The notes under the pieces are model-generated. The model did not search any database, had not been told where the DNA came from, and saw only the letters and a program-made list of their open reading frames with translations. A stretch of 64,000 nucleotides of DNA from Chloroflexota bacterium. GTDB lineage: Bacteria > Chloroflexota > Anaerolineae > Anaerolineales > Villigracilaceae. How positions within the stretch are numbered: position 1 is the stretch's first letter; every line of letters starts with the position of its first letter. The stretch spans positions 248,001 through 312,000 of the forward strand of contig JAIOOU010000004.1 of assembly GCA_021414245.1 (NCBI GenBank), given 5' to 3'. This document shows positions 54,011-63,096 of the stretch, in pieces. The translations under genes and the position numbers were made by a program.

Positions 54011-54547
54011 ATGCCCATGAAACCGTGGAAGATTCTGGAGTCCAGTTACATTCACCCGCGCATCCGCATTGACAAGTGCGAGCTTCCCAATGGAAAGCTG
54101 CTCGATGCAACTGTGATGGAATATCGCAGCTGGGCGAATGTTGTCGCCCTTACGAAGGACCGGAAAGTGGTCACGGTCCGGCAGTATCGGCATGGTGCGA
54201 AGATGGATTTTCTGGAATTTCCCGGCGGCATTGTGGAGGATGGGGAAGACCCGTTTTTGGGGATTCAGCGTGAACTGCTCGAGGAAACGGGATATCAGGC
54301 CTCGAGAGTTGTTGAAGTTGGGACGTTATATCCCAACCCGGCCTTGCAAACCAACCGCATATTTTGTTATCTCGCGTTCGATGCGGAACCGGTCGCTATG
54401 CAGCATCTCGACGATGGGGAGGATATCGAGATCGAACTTGTCCCCTTGGACGAGTTGATCGCTCTGGCAAAAAGAGGGGAGTTTTTACACGCACTGAATG
54501 TGGCTGTGTTCTTTCAAGCGCTTGCTCATTTGGATCGGATCAACTAA
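54011..54547 (+). CDS. Nudix hydrolase (ADP-ribose pyrophosphatase-like)
   Basis: Nudix-box GGIVEDGEDPFLGIQRELLEETGY. Confidence 0.93.
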   Translation: MPMKPWKILESSYIHPRIRIDKCELPNGKLLDATVMEYRSWANVVALTKDRKVVTVRQYRHGAKMDFLEFPGGIVEDGEDPFLGIQRELLEETGYQASRVVEVGTLYPNPALQTNRIFCYLAFDAEPVAMQHLDDGEDIEIELVPLDELIALAKRGEFLHALNVAVFFQALAHLDRIN

Positions 54548-54551
54548 ACCC

Positions 54552-55352
54552 ATGAATGTGAATTTTGGTCTGACCTCCGAAGACTATGCCAGACATCGTG
54601 CCGGATTCCCGGATGCCTTCTTTGAAAAGGTGTTCGAGGCAGGGATTGTCAGGACGGGCAATTCTCTCGTGGACCTGGGAACGGGTACTGGCTCCCTGGC
54701 GCGCGGTTTTGCCCTGCGTGGATGCACCGTGATCGGCCTGGATATTTCCGCGCAATTGTTGGAGCAGGCCAGGGATCTGAACGAGAGGGAGGGCCTGGCG
54801 ATAGACTTCCGTTTTGCCAAAGCCGAAGCCACCGGCCTGCCGGATGATTCGGCCGATGTGGTCAGCGCGGGGCAGTGCTGGCACTGGTTTGACCGTCCGG
54901 CTGCGGCGGGCGAAGTGATGCGTATTCTCAAGCCTGGGGGGCGGACCCTGATTGCACACTTCGATTGGCTTCCTCTAAAGGACAATATTGTGGATGCCAC
55001 TGAAAAACTGATCAGGAAATACAACCCGAAATGGTATGAGGCCTATGCAAATGGATCGGGGCTGCACCCGCAATGGCTGCGCGATCTGGGCGAGGCGGGG
55101 TTTCTGGATATTCAAAGTTTTTCCTTTGACCTGAATGTTCCCTATTCCCCGGATGCCTGGCGCGGACGGATTCGCGCGAGCGCAGGGGTGGGGGCGAGTC
55201 TGCCAGATCAGGATGTGGGCAGACTCGACTCCGAGCTGAAGTCCATGCTGGCGGAGGATGGGCAGACAAGGGTGGGGCAGGAACCGGGACCTCGTTCCGT
55301 ATTGAATATCCCACATCGGATCTTTATCGTTCACGCGCGCAAGGCGGGCTAG
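54552..55352 (+). CDS. SAM-dependent class I methyltransferase
   Basis: SLVDLGTGTGSLARGFALRGCTVIGLDIS; AGQCWHWFDRPAAAGEVMRILKPGG. Confidence 0.9.
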   Translation: MNVNFGLTSEDYARHRAGFPDAFFEKVFEAGIVRTGNSLVDLGTGTGSLARGFALRGCTVIGLDISAQLLEQARDLNEREGLAIDFRFAKAEATGLPDDSADVVSAGQCWHWFDRPAAAGEVMRILKPGGRTLIAHFDWLPLKDNIVDATEKLIRKYNPKWYEAYANGSGLHPQWLRDLGEAGFLDIQSFSFDLNVPYSPDAWRGRIRASAGVGASLPDQDVGRLDSELKSMLAEDGQTRVGQEPGPRSVLNIPHRIFIVHARKAG

Positions 55353-55365
55353 GGAGATCTTCATT

Positions 55366-56217
55366 ATGCAAACCGAATTGATCCTTCATGCAAAGGCCAC
55401 ACTTGGCGAAGGCCCGGCCTGGGATTCCAAAACGCAAACCCTGTACTGGCTGGATGTTCTGGAGAAGCGTTTGTATGCCGGCGTGGAAGCCCTGGCCGAA
55501 CTGGATGAATTGACCGCATGTCTTGCGCCGTGCAGGAACGGCCACCTTATTCTGGGCACGCGCATCGGCTTCGCGGACCTCGATCCTGCCAACGCTCAAC
55601 TCACCCGACTCGTGTCTTTGGAATCCGAGCCGCCCACGAATCGCATCAACGACGGGAAGTGTGATTCCGCGGGCCGTTTCCTGGCCGGCACCATGGATAT
55701 AAATGAGAAGGAACCGAACGGCACCCTGTATTCGTTCGACGGAAAACAGGTCAGGCCGCTCCTGCCGGGCGTGACCATCTCCAACGGTTTGGCGTGGAGC
55801 CCGGATTTGAAGACGCTTTATTACATTGATACACCCACGCGCGAAGTGCAGGCCTTTGACTATGATCCGGTCACGGGCCAAATCGGGAATCCGCGCGTTG
55901 CGATCCGGGTGGGCGATTCGCTTGGATGGCCCGATGGCATGACTTCTGATACAAACGGGAATTTATGGATCGCGATGTGGGGTGGTGCGCAGGTGACCCG
56001 CTGGGATCCCAACACGGGCTCTCTGCTCGAGCAAATTCAGGTCCCGGCCTGGCAGACCTCCTCGGTGGTCTTCGGGGGCGCAAGAATGAACGAGTTGTAT
56101 ATCACCTCCGCACGCAAGGGGATGAGTGAAGAGAAATTAAAGGAATACCCGCTTTCGGGCGGGTTGTTCAAAGTGGTCACAAAAATCGAGGGGATTCCGA
56201 CATTTGAATTTGGTTAG
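55366..56217 (+). CDS. SMP-30/gluconolactonase (regucalcin) family
   Basis: LGEGPAWDSKTQTLYWLDVLEKRLY; NRINDGKCDSAGRFLAGTMD; VTISNGLAWSPDLKTLYYIDTPTREVQAFDYD. Confidence 0.93.
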   Translation: MQTELILHAKATLGEGPAWDSKTQTLYWLDVLEKRLYAGVEALAELDELTACLAPCRNGHLILGTRIGFADLDPANAQLTRLVSLESEPPTNRINDGKCDSAGRFLAGTMDINEKEPNGTLYSFDGKQVRPLLPGVTISNGLAWSPDLKTLYYIDTPTREVQAFDYDPVTGQIGNPRVAIRVGDSLGWPDGMTSDTNGNLWIAMWGGAQVTRWDPNTGSLLEQIQVPAWQTSSVVFGGARMNELYITSARKGMSEEKLKEYPLSGGLFKVVTKIEGIPTFEFG

Positions 56218-56993
56218 TTGACTCCCGTCTGCATTAACTCATCCACGAATTTCCAGCGCTTTGTTTTGGTGTAGTCCCCGTCTTCAGGATAAAAATAACG
56301 GGCATAATCCGCCCAGTTCTCGCGAATGCCGTAGATCGGATCTTTTGTCCTGTTGGGGAGAAGATACCGTTCGATCCTGCCGTGTGCGGTCTTTGAAAGA
56401 ATATTGTCCCGGCCCCAGCCGCAGTACATCACAACTGACTCGGCAAAGTCCTCCCTGCGATCGAAGCGCCAGTTGGAGCCGCTGGGCTTGTCGCCGTAAA
56501 AATATCCGTATGCATTGACGCCGGGTTTTCTGCCATACAACCCAGGCTTGTTTTCAGGTCCACGCCTGCCCGAGTCCCATTGATAGCGCAGCCATTTTTT
56601 CAAACCGGATAAAAAACGATTCGTGCGGCCGCCTGTATATTTTTCCATGGTCCGCGACAATTTCCATTGGGTTTTTGCATCCCAGACATGTGCCAGCTCA
56701 TGGATCACGGACCAGGCGCTGAACGTGCCCTTTTGGCTGAACTGGATGCGGCCTTTATATGCCAGACCCAAATGAGCTCCAGTATCCGCCTTTTCGATCA
56801 TGACCTCTCCAAGCCGCTGCCGGAATTCCTCATGGCCGCCCATGACTTGGGCAAGCAGGGCTGTGGACTGGGACAACAGGTCCAGGTCCCGGGACGGCCA
56901 ATTTCCGATGTCTTCAATCCTGACCTGAAAATCGGCATATAGACGGGATGCCGGGCCGGGCCTTTTTTGTGCCATTTTGCTAGTATAAATCAA
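56214..56993 (-). CDS. Putative metallopeptidase-like protein (HELAH ... DFAES), otherwise uncharacterised
   Basis: FSAWSVIHELAHVWDAKT and RREDFAESVVMYCG. Confidence 0.7.
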   Translation of the reverse strand: MIYTSKMAQKRPGPASRLYADFQVRIEDIGNWPSRDLDLLSQSTALLAQVMGGHEEFRQRLGEVMIEKADTGAHLGLAYKGRIQFSQKGTFSAWSVIHELAHVWDAKTQWKLSRTMEKYTGGRTNRFLSGLKKWLRYQWDSGRRGPENKPGLYGRKPGVNAYGYFYGDKPSGSNWRFDRREDFAESVVMYCGWGRDNILSKTAHGRIERYLLPNRTKDPIYGIRENWADYARYFYPEDGDYTKTKRWKFVDELMQTGVN

Positions 56994-57018
56994 TCAAGGG
57001 AAACCGGCCCCTTTGGTT

Positions 57019-57690
57019 TTACAGATTCAGCCCTTCTCCGTTTTCCCGCAGCCACTTCCTTTGTTTCTTGTATTCCGGATAAATTTTTTCAACGACATTC
57101 CAGAATTTTCGGGAATGATCCCGGACCCGCAGGTGTGCCAGTTCGTGCACGACCACATAATCGATCACGTCCAGCGGGGCCATGACCAGCCGCCAGGTGA
57201 AATTAAGTGTCCCGTCGGGGCTGCAGGAACCCCAGCGTGTTTTGGCCGAGTTGATCCTGACCTGTTTGGGCGTAAACCCGTAAGTCTTTGAATAAAGCGC
57301 AACCCGTTCGGCCAGGACCGCAAGTGCGCGCTCCCGGTACCAGCGAGTAAAAACAGCCTCACCCTTCTTTTGTGCGCTCAAGCTTAATGTGAATCCATTG
57401 TCAAATTTCAGTGTGGGCCGTTGCGGCTTGACCAGTTTCAGGTCATGCGCGGTGCCGAGGTATAAAAATTTATCCCCATCCATATATTGCCGGGGAATCG
57501 TTTGCACGACGGATCTTAATTTTTCACGGGTGCGTTCGATCCAGCCGGATTTTTCACGGATGAATTCCCGGATCATTGCCTGGCTGGCCCGCAGCGGCGC
57601 ACGAACGGTCAGCGTGCCGTCCCGTTCGACGATCAGGGCAATCGTCCTGCGCCTGGTGCGGGTGAATTTGTTGATCTCAATTTGCGTCAT
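57019..57690 (-). CDS. YgjP-like (DUF45) metallopeptidase domain protein
   Basis: RVRINSAKTRWGSCSPDGTLNFTWRLVMAPLDVIDYVVVHELAHLRVRDHSRKFW. Confidence 0.92.
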   Translation of the reverse strand: MTQIEINKFTRTRRRTIALIVERDGTLTVRAPLRASQAMIREFIREKSGWIERTREKLRSVVQTIPRQYMDGDKFLYLGTAHDLKLVKPQRPTLKFDNGFTLSLSAQKKGEAVFTRWYRERALAVLAERVALYSKTYGFTPKQVRINSAKTRWGSCSPDGTLNFTWRLVMAPLDVIDYVVVHELAHLRVRDHSRKFWNVVEKIYPEYKKQRKWLRENGEGLNL

Positions 57691-57749
57691 CGGTCTTTCC
57701 AGTTCGTGATTTATCAAGTAACATGCGAGTGGATGAATTATAACGATAG

Positions 57750-58682
57750 ATGATGAACTGTTCCATTGTGATCCGTGCATATAATGAGGAAAAACACATT
57801 GGCCGCCTGTTGGAGGGGATCCAACAGCAGACGGTCAGGGATGTGGAGGTGATCCTGGTCGACTCCGGTTCGACGGATGCCACCGTCGCCGTTGCTGAAT
57901 CGCACGGCGCGCGCGTGGTGAGAATCCCGTCTGCGGAGTTCACCTTTGGGCGGTCGCTCAATTATGGGATTAAAGAGGCGAAGCGCGAGTTGATTGTCAT
58001 TGTCAGCGCCCATGTCTATCCCGTCTATCCTGACTGGCTCGAAACTCTCCTGGGTCCATTTCAAGACGAGAGCATTGCGTTGACTTATGGCAAGCAGCGC
58101 GGACCGGAATTTGCGAAGTATTCCGAACAGCAGATCTTTCACCAGTGGTACCCGGATGTGAGCACGCCGAGACAGGAGACCGCCTTTTGCAACAATGCCA
58201 ATGCCGCCATCCGAAAAGGTTTATGGGCCAGGAATCCATACGATGAAACTTTGACCGGCCTTGAAGATCTGGCCTGGGCAAAATGGGCCAGGGAACAGGG
58301 GCATGCCATTGCGTATGTGGCAGAAGCCGAGATCGTTCATGTTCATAACGAGACCCCGCGTGGCGTGTACAACCGCTATCGCCGTGAGGCCATGGCCCTG
58401 CGCAGGATCTATCCCGAAGCGCATTTCAATTTTTATGACTTCCTGCGTTTGGCCTTTACCAATATCCTGAGCGACCTGTGGCATGCCGCCCGCGAACGGG
58501 TTCTGTTGAAAAACATATCCTCCATCTTTTGGTTTCGATTTATGCAATTTCACGGCACCCGCATGGGACATCGGGAGACCAGCCTGGTCACCCCGCAGCT
58601 GCGCGAGACCTTTTATTATGCAAGAGAGAGAAAAAAGAGGGATGGGATGAAGAGGGATGTCGAACCCATTCGGTACAAGTAA
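57750..58682 (+). CDS. Glycosyltransferase family 2
   Basis: CSIVIRAYNEEKHIGRLLEGIQQQTVRDVEVILVDSGSTDAT. Confidence 0.93.
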   Translation: MMNCSIVIRAYNEEKHIGRLLEGIQQQTVRDVEVILVDSGSTDATVAVAESHGARVVRIPSAEFTFGRSLNYGIKEAKRELIVIVSAHVYPVYPDWLETLLGPFQDESIALTYGKQRGPEFAKYSEQQIFHQWYPDVSTPRQETAFCNNANAAIRKGLWARNPYDETLTGLEDLAWAKWAREQGHAIAYVAEAEIVHVHNETPRGVYNRYRREAMALRRIYPEAHFNFYDFLRLAFTNILSDLWHAARERVLLKNISSIFWFRFMQFHGTRMGHRETSLVTPQLRETFYYARERKKRDGMKRDVEPIRYK

Positions 58683-58738
58683 AAATGACAGTTGTGATTT
58701 GCAGATCGTTTTAATGGCAGAAATCACCGGAGTGAACC

Positions 58739-59509
58739 ATGAAATCCAAAACCATCGTATTGATTCACGGCATGTTTATGACCCCCTTGTGCTGGGAGAA
58801 GTGGATTCCCCGTTACGAAGCCAGGGGATATCGCATCTTTGCGCCCGCCTGGCCCGGACGGGACAAGTCTGTGCAGGAATTACGCAGGGCGCATCCCAAC
58901 CCTGAACTTGCAAAACTAAAACTCAATCATATTGTTGACCACATGGAAGCCTTCATCAAGGGGCTGGATGAAAAGCCGGCCATGATCGGTCATTCGATGG
59001 GCGGTCTGGTGGTGCAGATCCTGCTTCAGAGGGGCGTTGCAGTTGCCGGTGTCGCGATTGACCCGGCGCCGCCTGCTGGCGTCTTCACCACGGCATGGTC
59101 ATTTGTGAAATCCAATTTTCCAGCCATTAACCCATTCCTGCTCAGCCAGCCGGTGCAAATGAGTTTTGGGCATTTCCAGTATGCGTTCGCCAACACCCTG
59201 CCTTTTGAGGAGCAACGCGCCGCATATGACCGGTATATGGTGCCGGAGTCCCGGGGGGTGCCAATCTCTTCGCTGGGTGCCGCGGGCAAGGTGGATTTTT
59301 CCAGGCCGCGCCGGCCGCTGTTAATCACGGCAGGAGAGAAGGATCACATCGTCCCCGCCTCCTTGAACAGGTCAAACTTGGCGAAATACCAGATCCCGTC
59401 GGTGACGGATTTCAAGGAATTCGCGGGACGCGATCATTTCCTGATCGGCTCCCGCGGCTGGGAGGAGATTGCAGATTACTGCCTGGAGTGGCTGGGCAAA
59501 ATAGAATAA
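58739..59509 (+). CDS. Alpha/beta hydrolase
   Basis: VLIHGMFMTPLCWEKWI; MIGHSMGGLVVQILL; GRDHFLIG. Confidence 0.9.
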   Translation: MKSKTIVLIHGMFMTPLCWEKWIPRYEARGYRIFAPAWPGRDKSVQELRRAHPNPELAKLKLNHIVDHMEAFIKGLDEKPAMIGHSMGGLVVQILLQRGVAVAGVAIDPAPPAGVFTTAWSFVKSNFPAINPFLLSQPVQMSFGHFQYAFANTLPFEEQRAAYDRYMVPESRGVPISSLGAAGKVDFSRPRRPLLITAGEKDHIVPASLNRSNLAKYQIPSVTDFKEFAGRDHFLIGSRGWEEIADYCLEWLGKIE

Positions 59510-59516
59510 AAGTTTC

Positions 59517-59553
59517 GGTGGCATTCGCATGCACAAGGCGCTGCCACCTTTTT
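59517..59553 (+). terminator. Intrinsic terminator
   Basis: GGTGGCA...TGCCACC then TTTTTG. Confidence 0.7.
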
Positions 59554-59571
59554 GTTCGGTATAATTAACCT

Positions 59572-60033
59572 ATGCAAAAACTTATCCCGATGACCCAGAC
59601 TGAATTTGCTGCGTTCATGGAACGCAGCATCCCCGAATATGCGGCGGAGCATGTCCGCGCGGGGAACTGGCTCGAATCCGAATCGCTGGAGAAAGCCCGC
59701 AAGGAGTTCAATGACCTGCTTCCGCAGGGATTGAATAGCGGGGATAATTACCTGTACACCCTGTACGATGGCGATCAGGCCGTTGGCATGATCTGGATGA
59801 AGGTCAAAATGCATCCTTTGAAGAGTGGTTTTATTTATGATGTCTTTATCGAGGAGGCGTTTCGCGGCCGGGGTCATGGAAAGCAGTTGATGCTGCTCCT
59901 CGAGCAGAAGGCCCGCGAAATGGGACTCGCTTCATTGGAATTGCATGTATTCGGGTCCAATGCAGTGGCGCGGAATTTGTACGAATCGATCGGCTATGAA
60001 ACCACCAATGTATCGATGAGCAAAAAATTGTAA
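59572..60033 (+). CDS. GNAT acetyltransferase
   Basis: FIYDVFIEEAFRGRGHGKQLMLLLEQKAREMGLASLELHVFGSNAVARNLYESIGYE. Confidence 0.92.
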   Translation: MQKLIPMTQTEFAAFMERSIPEYAAEHVRAGNWLESESLEKARKEFNDLLPQGLNSGDNYLYTLYDGDQAVGMIWMKVKMHPLKSGFIYDVFIEEAFRGRGHGKQLMLLLEQKAREMGLASLELHVFGSNAVARNLYESIGYETTNVSMSKKL

Positions 60034-60040
60034 ATCCCGG

Positions 60041-60871
60041 ATGATGTCCTCCTTCGAATTTAAACCAGCCAGCACATATTCCATTCCCCGGATCGCAGAT
60101 CTGCTCACCCGCAGCTTTGAGGGATATTTTCTCCCCATTCATATTACAGAGTCTGTTTTGCTGACCATGTTAAGGCGGGATGGCATTGACTTGAACGAGA
60201 GTCGTGTCCTGCTGCGGGCGGGGGAGCCGATTGGGATTGCGCTCATTGCACGCCGCGGCTGGACCTCGCGCCTGGCGGCAATGGGGATTTTGACTTCGGA
60301 ACGACACGGCGGAGCAGGCACCTGGGCGATGCAAAATCTCATTGAAGAAGCACGCACCCGTGGGGAAAGGGAAATGGTGCTCGAAGTGATCGAGCAGAAT
60401 GTTGCCGGCGTTAAGTTGTATCAGAAGGCGGGTTTCAAAATGGTCAGGAGGTTGGTGGGGTTCAAACTGGAGCACCCTTCAGCCGAGTCGTCGGATGCGT
60501 TGCAGGAAATGGATATTCGTGAATTTGCGGCCCTGGTTGGACGTTTCGGGTCAAACGAACTCCCCTGGCAGTTGTCCGCGGCCACCCTGTCAAATTACAC
60601 GCCTCCTGCACGCGCCTTTCGATTGCGGGATGCTGCTTGTTTGATTACCAATCCGGACGTGGAGCATGTGGCGATTTCATCCGTGTTGATAAGGCCGGAT
60701 TCGCGGGAGGCAGACTCGAGTTCCGCCTTGTTGCGGACACTTTTCTTTCAGTACCCGGATAAGGTCTGGCATGTTTCCGCCATTCTGCCGGAGGAGATGA
60801 GTTTTATCTTTGACGAGGTGGGAATGCATCGTGAAGAGATCACACAATGGCAGATGGCTTTGACGTTGTAA
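60041..60871 (+). CDS. GNAT acetyltransferase with C-terminal extension
   Basis: MGILTSERHGGAGTWAMQNLIEEARTRGEREMVLEVIEQNVAGVKLYQKAGFK. Confidence 0.85.
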   Translation: MMSSFEFKPASTYSIPRIADLLTRSFEGYFLPIHITESVLLTMLRRDGIDLNESRVLLRAGEPIGIALIARRGWTSRLAAMGILTSERHGGAGTWAMQNLIEEARTRGEREMVLEVIEQNVAGVKLYQKAGFKMVRRLVGFKLEHPSAESSDALQEMDIREFAALVGRFGSNELPWQLSAATLSNYTPPARAFRLRDAACLITNPDVEHVAISSVLIRPDSREADSSSALLRTLFFQYPDKVWHVSAILPEEMSFIFDEVGMHREEITQWQMALTL

Positions 60872-60886
60872 GATAAAATAGGGGGC

Positions 60887-61543
60887 ATGAAACTCGCCGC
60901 CCTTGTCCCCATGCGTCACCACAGCCAGCGTGTGCCTGGCAAAAACTACCGCCTGCTCGCAGGCAAACCCCTTTTTCATCACATTCTGGAAACCCTGCTG
61001 GCCGTGCCCGAGATCGAAACCGTGATGGTGGATACGGATTCGGAACTCATTCTGGACGGCGTGCGCCGTTTCTTTCCCGGCGTGGTGCTGATCCCGCGCC
61101 CGGAGCATCTTCGTGCCGACCATATTCCCATGAATGAAATCCTGCTGCATGACACCGCGCAACTCCAGGCTGATTTTTACCTGCAGACCCATTCGACCAA
61201 TCCACTCTTAAAGGCTGCGACGATCTCGCGCGGTATTCAGGCGTTTTTCGCCAATTATCCGGCGAAGGACTCCCTTTTCTCCGTGACCCGTTTGCAGACC
61301 CGTCTTTACGATCAATCCGGCAGGGCCATTAATCACAATCCCCTCGAATTGATCCAGACCCAGGATCTGCCGCCTGTCTATGAAGAGAATTCCTGCATGT
61401 ATATTTTCAACCGTGCCAACCTTGCTGCGAAACGCCACCGCATCAGCGATCACCCCTTAATGTTTGAGATCGATGCAGATGAAGCCTGGGACATTGACGA
61501 GGAACTGGATTTCGCGATTGCAAATTTCTTAAAAAGTAGATGA
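60887..61543 (+). CDS. Cytidylyltransferase (acylneuraminate/CMP-sugar type)
   Basis: KLAALVPMRHHSQRVPGKNYRLLAGKPLFHHILETLLAVPEIETVMVDTDSE; FEIDADEAWDIDEELDF. Confidence 0.9.
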   Translation: MKLAALVPMRHHSQRVPGKNYRLLAGKPLFHHILETLLAVPEIETVMVDTDSELILDGVRRFFPGVVLIPRPEHLRADHIPMNEILLHDTAQLQADFYLQTHSTNPLLKAATISRGIQAFFANYPAKDSLFSVTRLQTRLYDQSGRAINHNPLELIQTQDLPPVYEENSCMYIFNRANLAAKRHRISDHPLMFEIDADEAWDIDEELDFAIANFLKSR

Positions 61544-63096
61544 TCATGAAGAAAACAAATCCCACCCTTGTTTGTTTAACGAGTTTCTTTAGCGCGCCCT
61601 GGTATCCGGTGGCCATCAGTGCCTACCCCGTCCTGGCCTTGATGTCGGCAAATACGGGCCAGATTCAGCCGAGTGCAGGCATCCGCCCCCTGATCGTATC
61701 CGTGCTTTTTGGCGGACTGTTGTATCTGATTGTATGGCTGTTCTTCCGCAAGGCTCATAAAGCGGCCTTTCTGACCACGCTGTTATTGGCCCTGTTTTTC
61801 ACCTATGGACATGCCTATATGGCCCTGGACGCGGAATATCCTGATACAAACTATACGCTCTGGCTCGCCGCCGGCTGGGTGGTGTTGTTTGCGCTTTCGA
61901 TCTTCTGGGTCACCCGCCCGAAGCTGACTTTTGTTTCCTCCGCCTCCACCTTGAATACGATCGCGCTCGCGCTGCTGGTCATGTCGTTATGGCAGACCAA
62001 CCTGCGGGGCGGTCCGCGAAACGTGCATGCGCTTGGGTCGAAGAATTCCCCGGTGGAGGCCGATCTGGTCAAGCCGGAAAATCCGCCGGATGTATATTTC
62101 TTCCTGCTTGATTCCTACGGCCGGGCGGACCTGCTTCAGCAGGCCTATGGCTTCGATGACAGCGGGTTCGTCAATGAGCTGGAGCAGCGCGGCTTTTTTG
62201 TGGCCAAGTGCAGCCAGAGCAATTATGTCAGGACGGAGCTTTCACTGGGTTCCTCGCTTAACATGGAATACCTGCAGGACCTCAATGATGCTTTTAAGCC
62301 GGACACCACCGCACGACGCGTGTTGTGGGATTCCCTCAAGTACAATGCCGTGCGGTATAACTTTGAAAGCATGGGCTATGAAACAGTGACCTTTGCGACC
62401 GGCTTTGACTGGCTGGATGTGAATGATTCCGATCATTTCATCAGCCCGCCCCCGGCCTCCTCCGGGATGACCGAGTTCGAAGGCTTATTCCTGCGCACCA
62501 CTCTCGCGCGCTACGCACAGGACCTTGGCCTGGTGGATCCGGATTACCTCCTGGGTGTTGGGTTCCGGGACCGTTTCAACAACATTTTCGATAACATGGA
62601 GAATGTGGCAAAGATTCAGGCGCCCACCTTTTCATACATTCATGTCATTTCGCCTCATCCGCCCTTTGTCTTCGATCCTGAAGGCAACCCCACCTATCCC
62701 CCCGATTTTTGGAATGATCAGCGCCAGTACCCGGCCGACCTGTATCAAAAAGGCTACGTCAACCAGGTGCAGCACCTGAACACGAAGATGCTGCAGGCCA
62801 TTGACACCATTGTGGCGAATTCGGACACGCCGCCGATCATCATCATTCAAGGCGACCACGGTCCGTGGCTGCAACCGAAGAACAAACGCTTCTGGAATCT
62901 CACGGCGATTTATTTCCCGGACCATAGGGACCGGTTGTATGCGTCCATCACGCCGGTCAACATCTTCCGCCTGGTGTTCAACACCTACTTCGGCGGGAAA
63001 TATGATATTCTCAAGGATGTCAGTTATTTTTCCCCGGTGCCCAATCTTTACGATTTCAGCGAAGTCCCGCATCCCTGTGACTATCCAAACAACTAA
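61540..63096 (+). CDS. Membrane-anchored alkaline-phosphatase-superfamily (sulfatase/LTA-synthase-like) protein
   Basis: N-terminal TM helices; PPDVYFFLLDSYGRADLL; SNYVRTELSLGSSLN; PPIIIIQGDHGPW. Confidence 0.8.
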   Translation: MIMKKTNPTLVCLTSFFSAPWYPVAISAYPVLALMSANTGQIQPSAGIRPLIVSVLFGGLLYLIVWLFFRKAHKAAFLTTLLLALFFTYGHAYMALDAEYPDTNYTLWLAAGWVVLFALSIFWVTRPKLTFVSSASTLNTIALALLVMSLWQTNLRGGPRNVHALGSKNSPVEADLVKPENPPDVYFFLLDSYGRADLLQQAYGFDDSGFVNELEQRGFFVAKCSQSNYVRTELSLGSSLNMEYLQDLNDAFKPDTTARRVLWDSLKYNAVRYNFESMGYETVTFATGFDWLDVNDSDHFISPPPASSGMTEFEGLFLRTTLARYAQDLGLVDPDYLLGVGFRDRFNNIFDNMENVAKIQAPTFSYIHVISPHPPFVFDPEGNPTYPPDFWNDQRQYPADLYQKGYVNQVQHLNTKMLQAIDTIVANSDTPPIIIIQGDHGPWLQPKNKRFWNLTAIYFPDHRDRLYASITPVNIFRLVFNTYFGGKYDILKDVSYFSPVPNLYDFSEVPHPCDYPNN

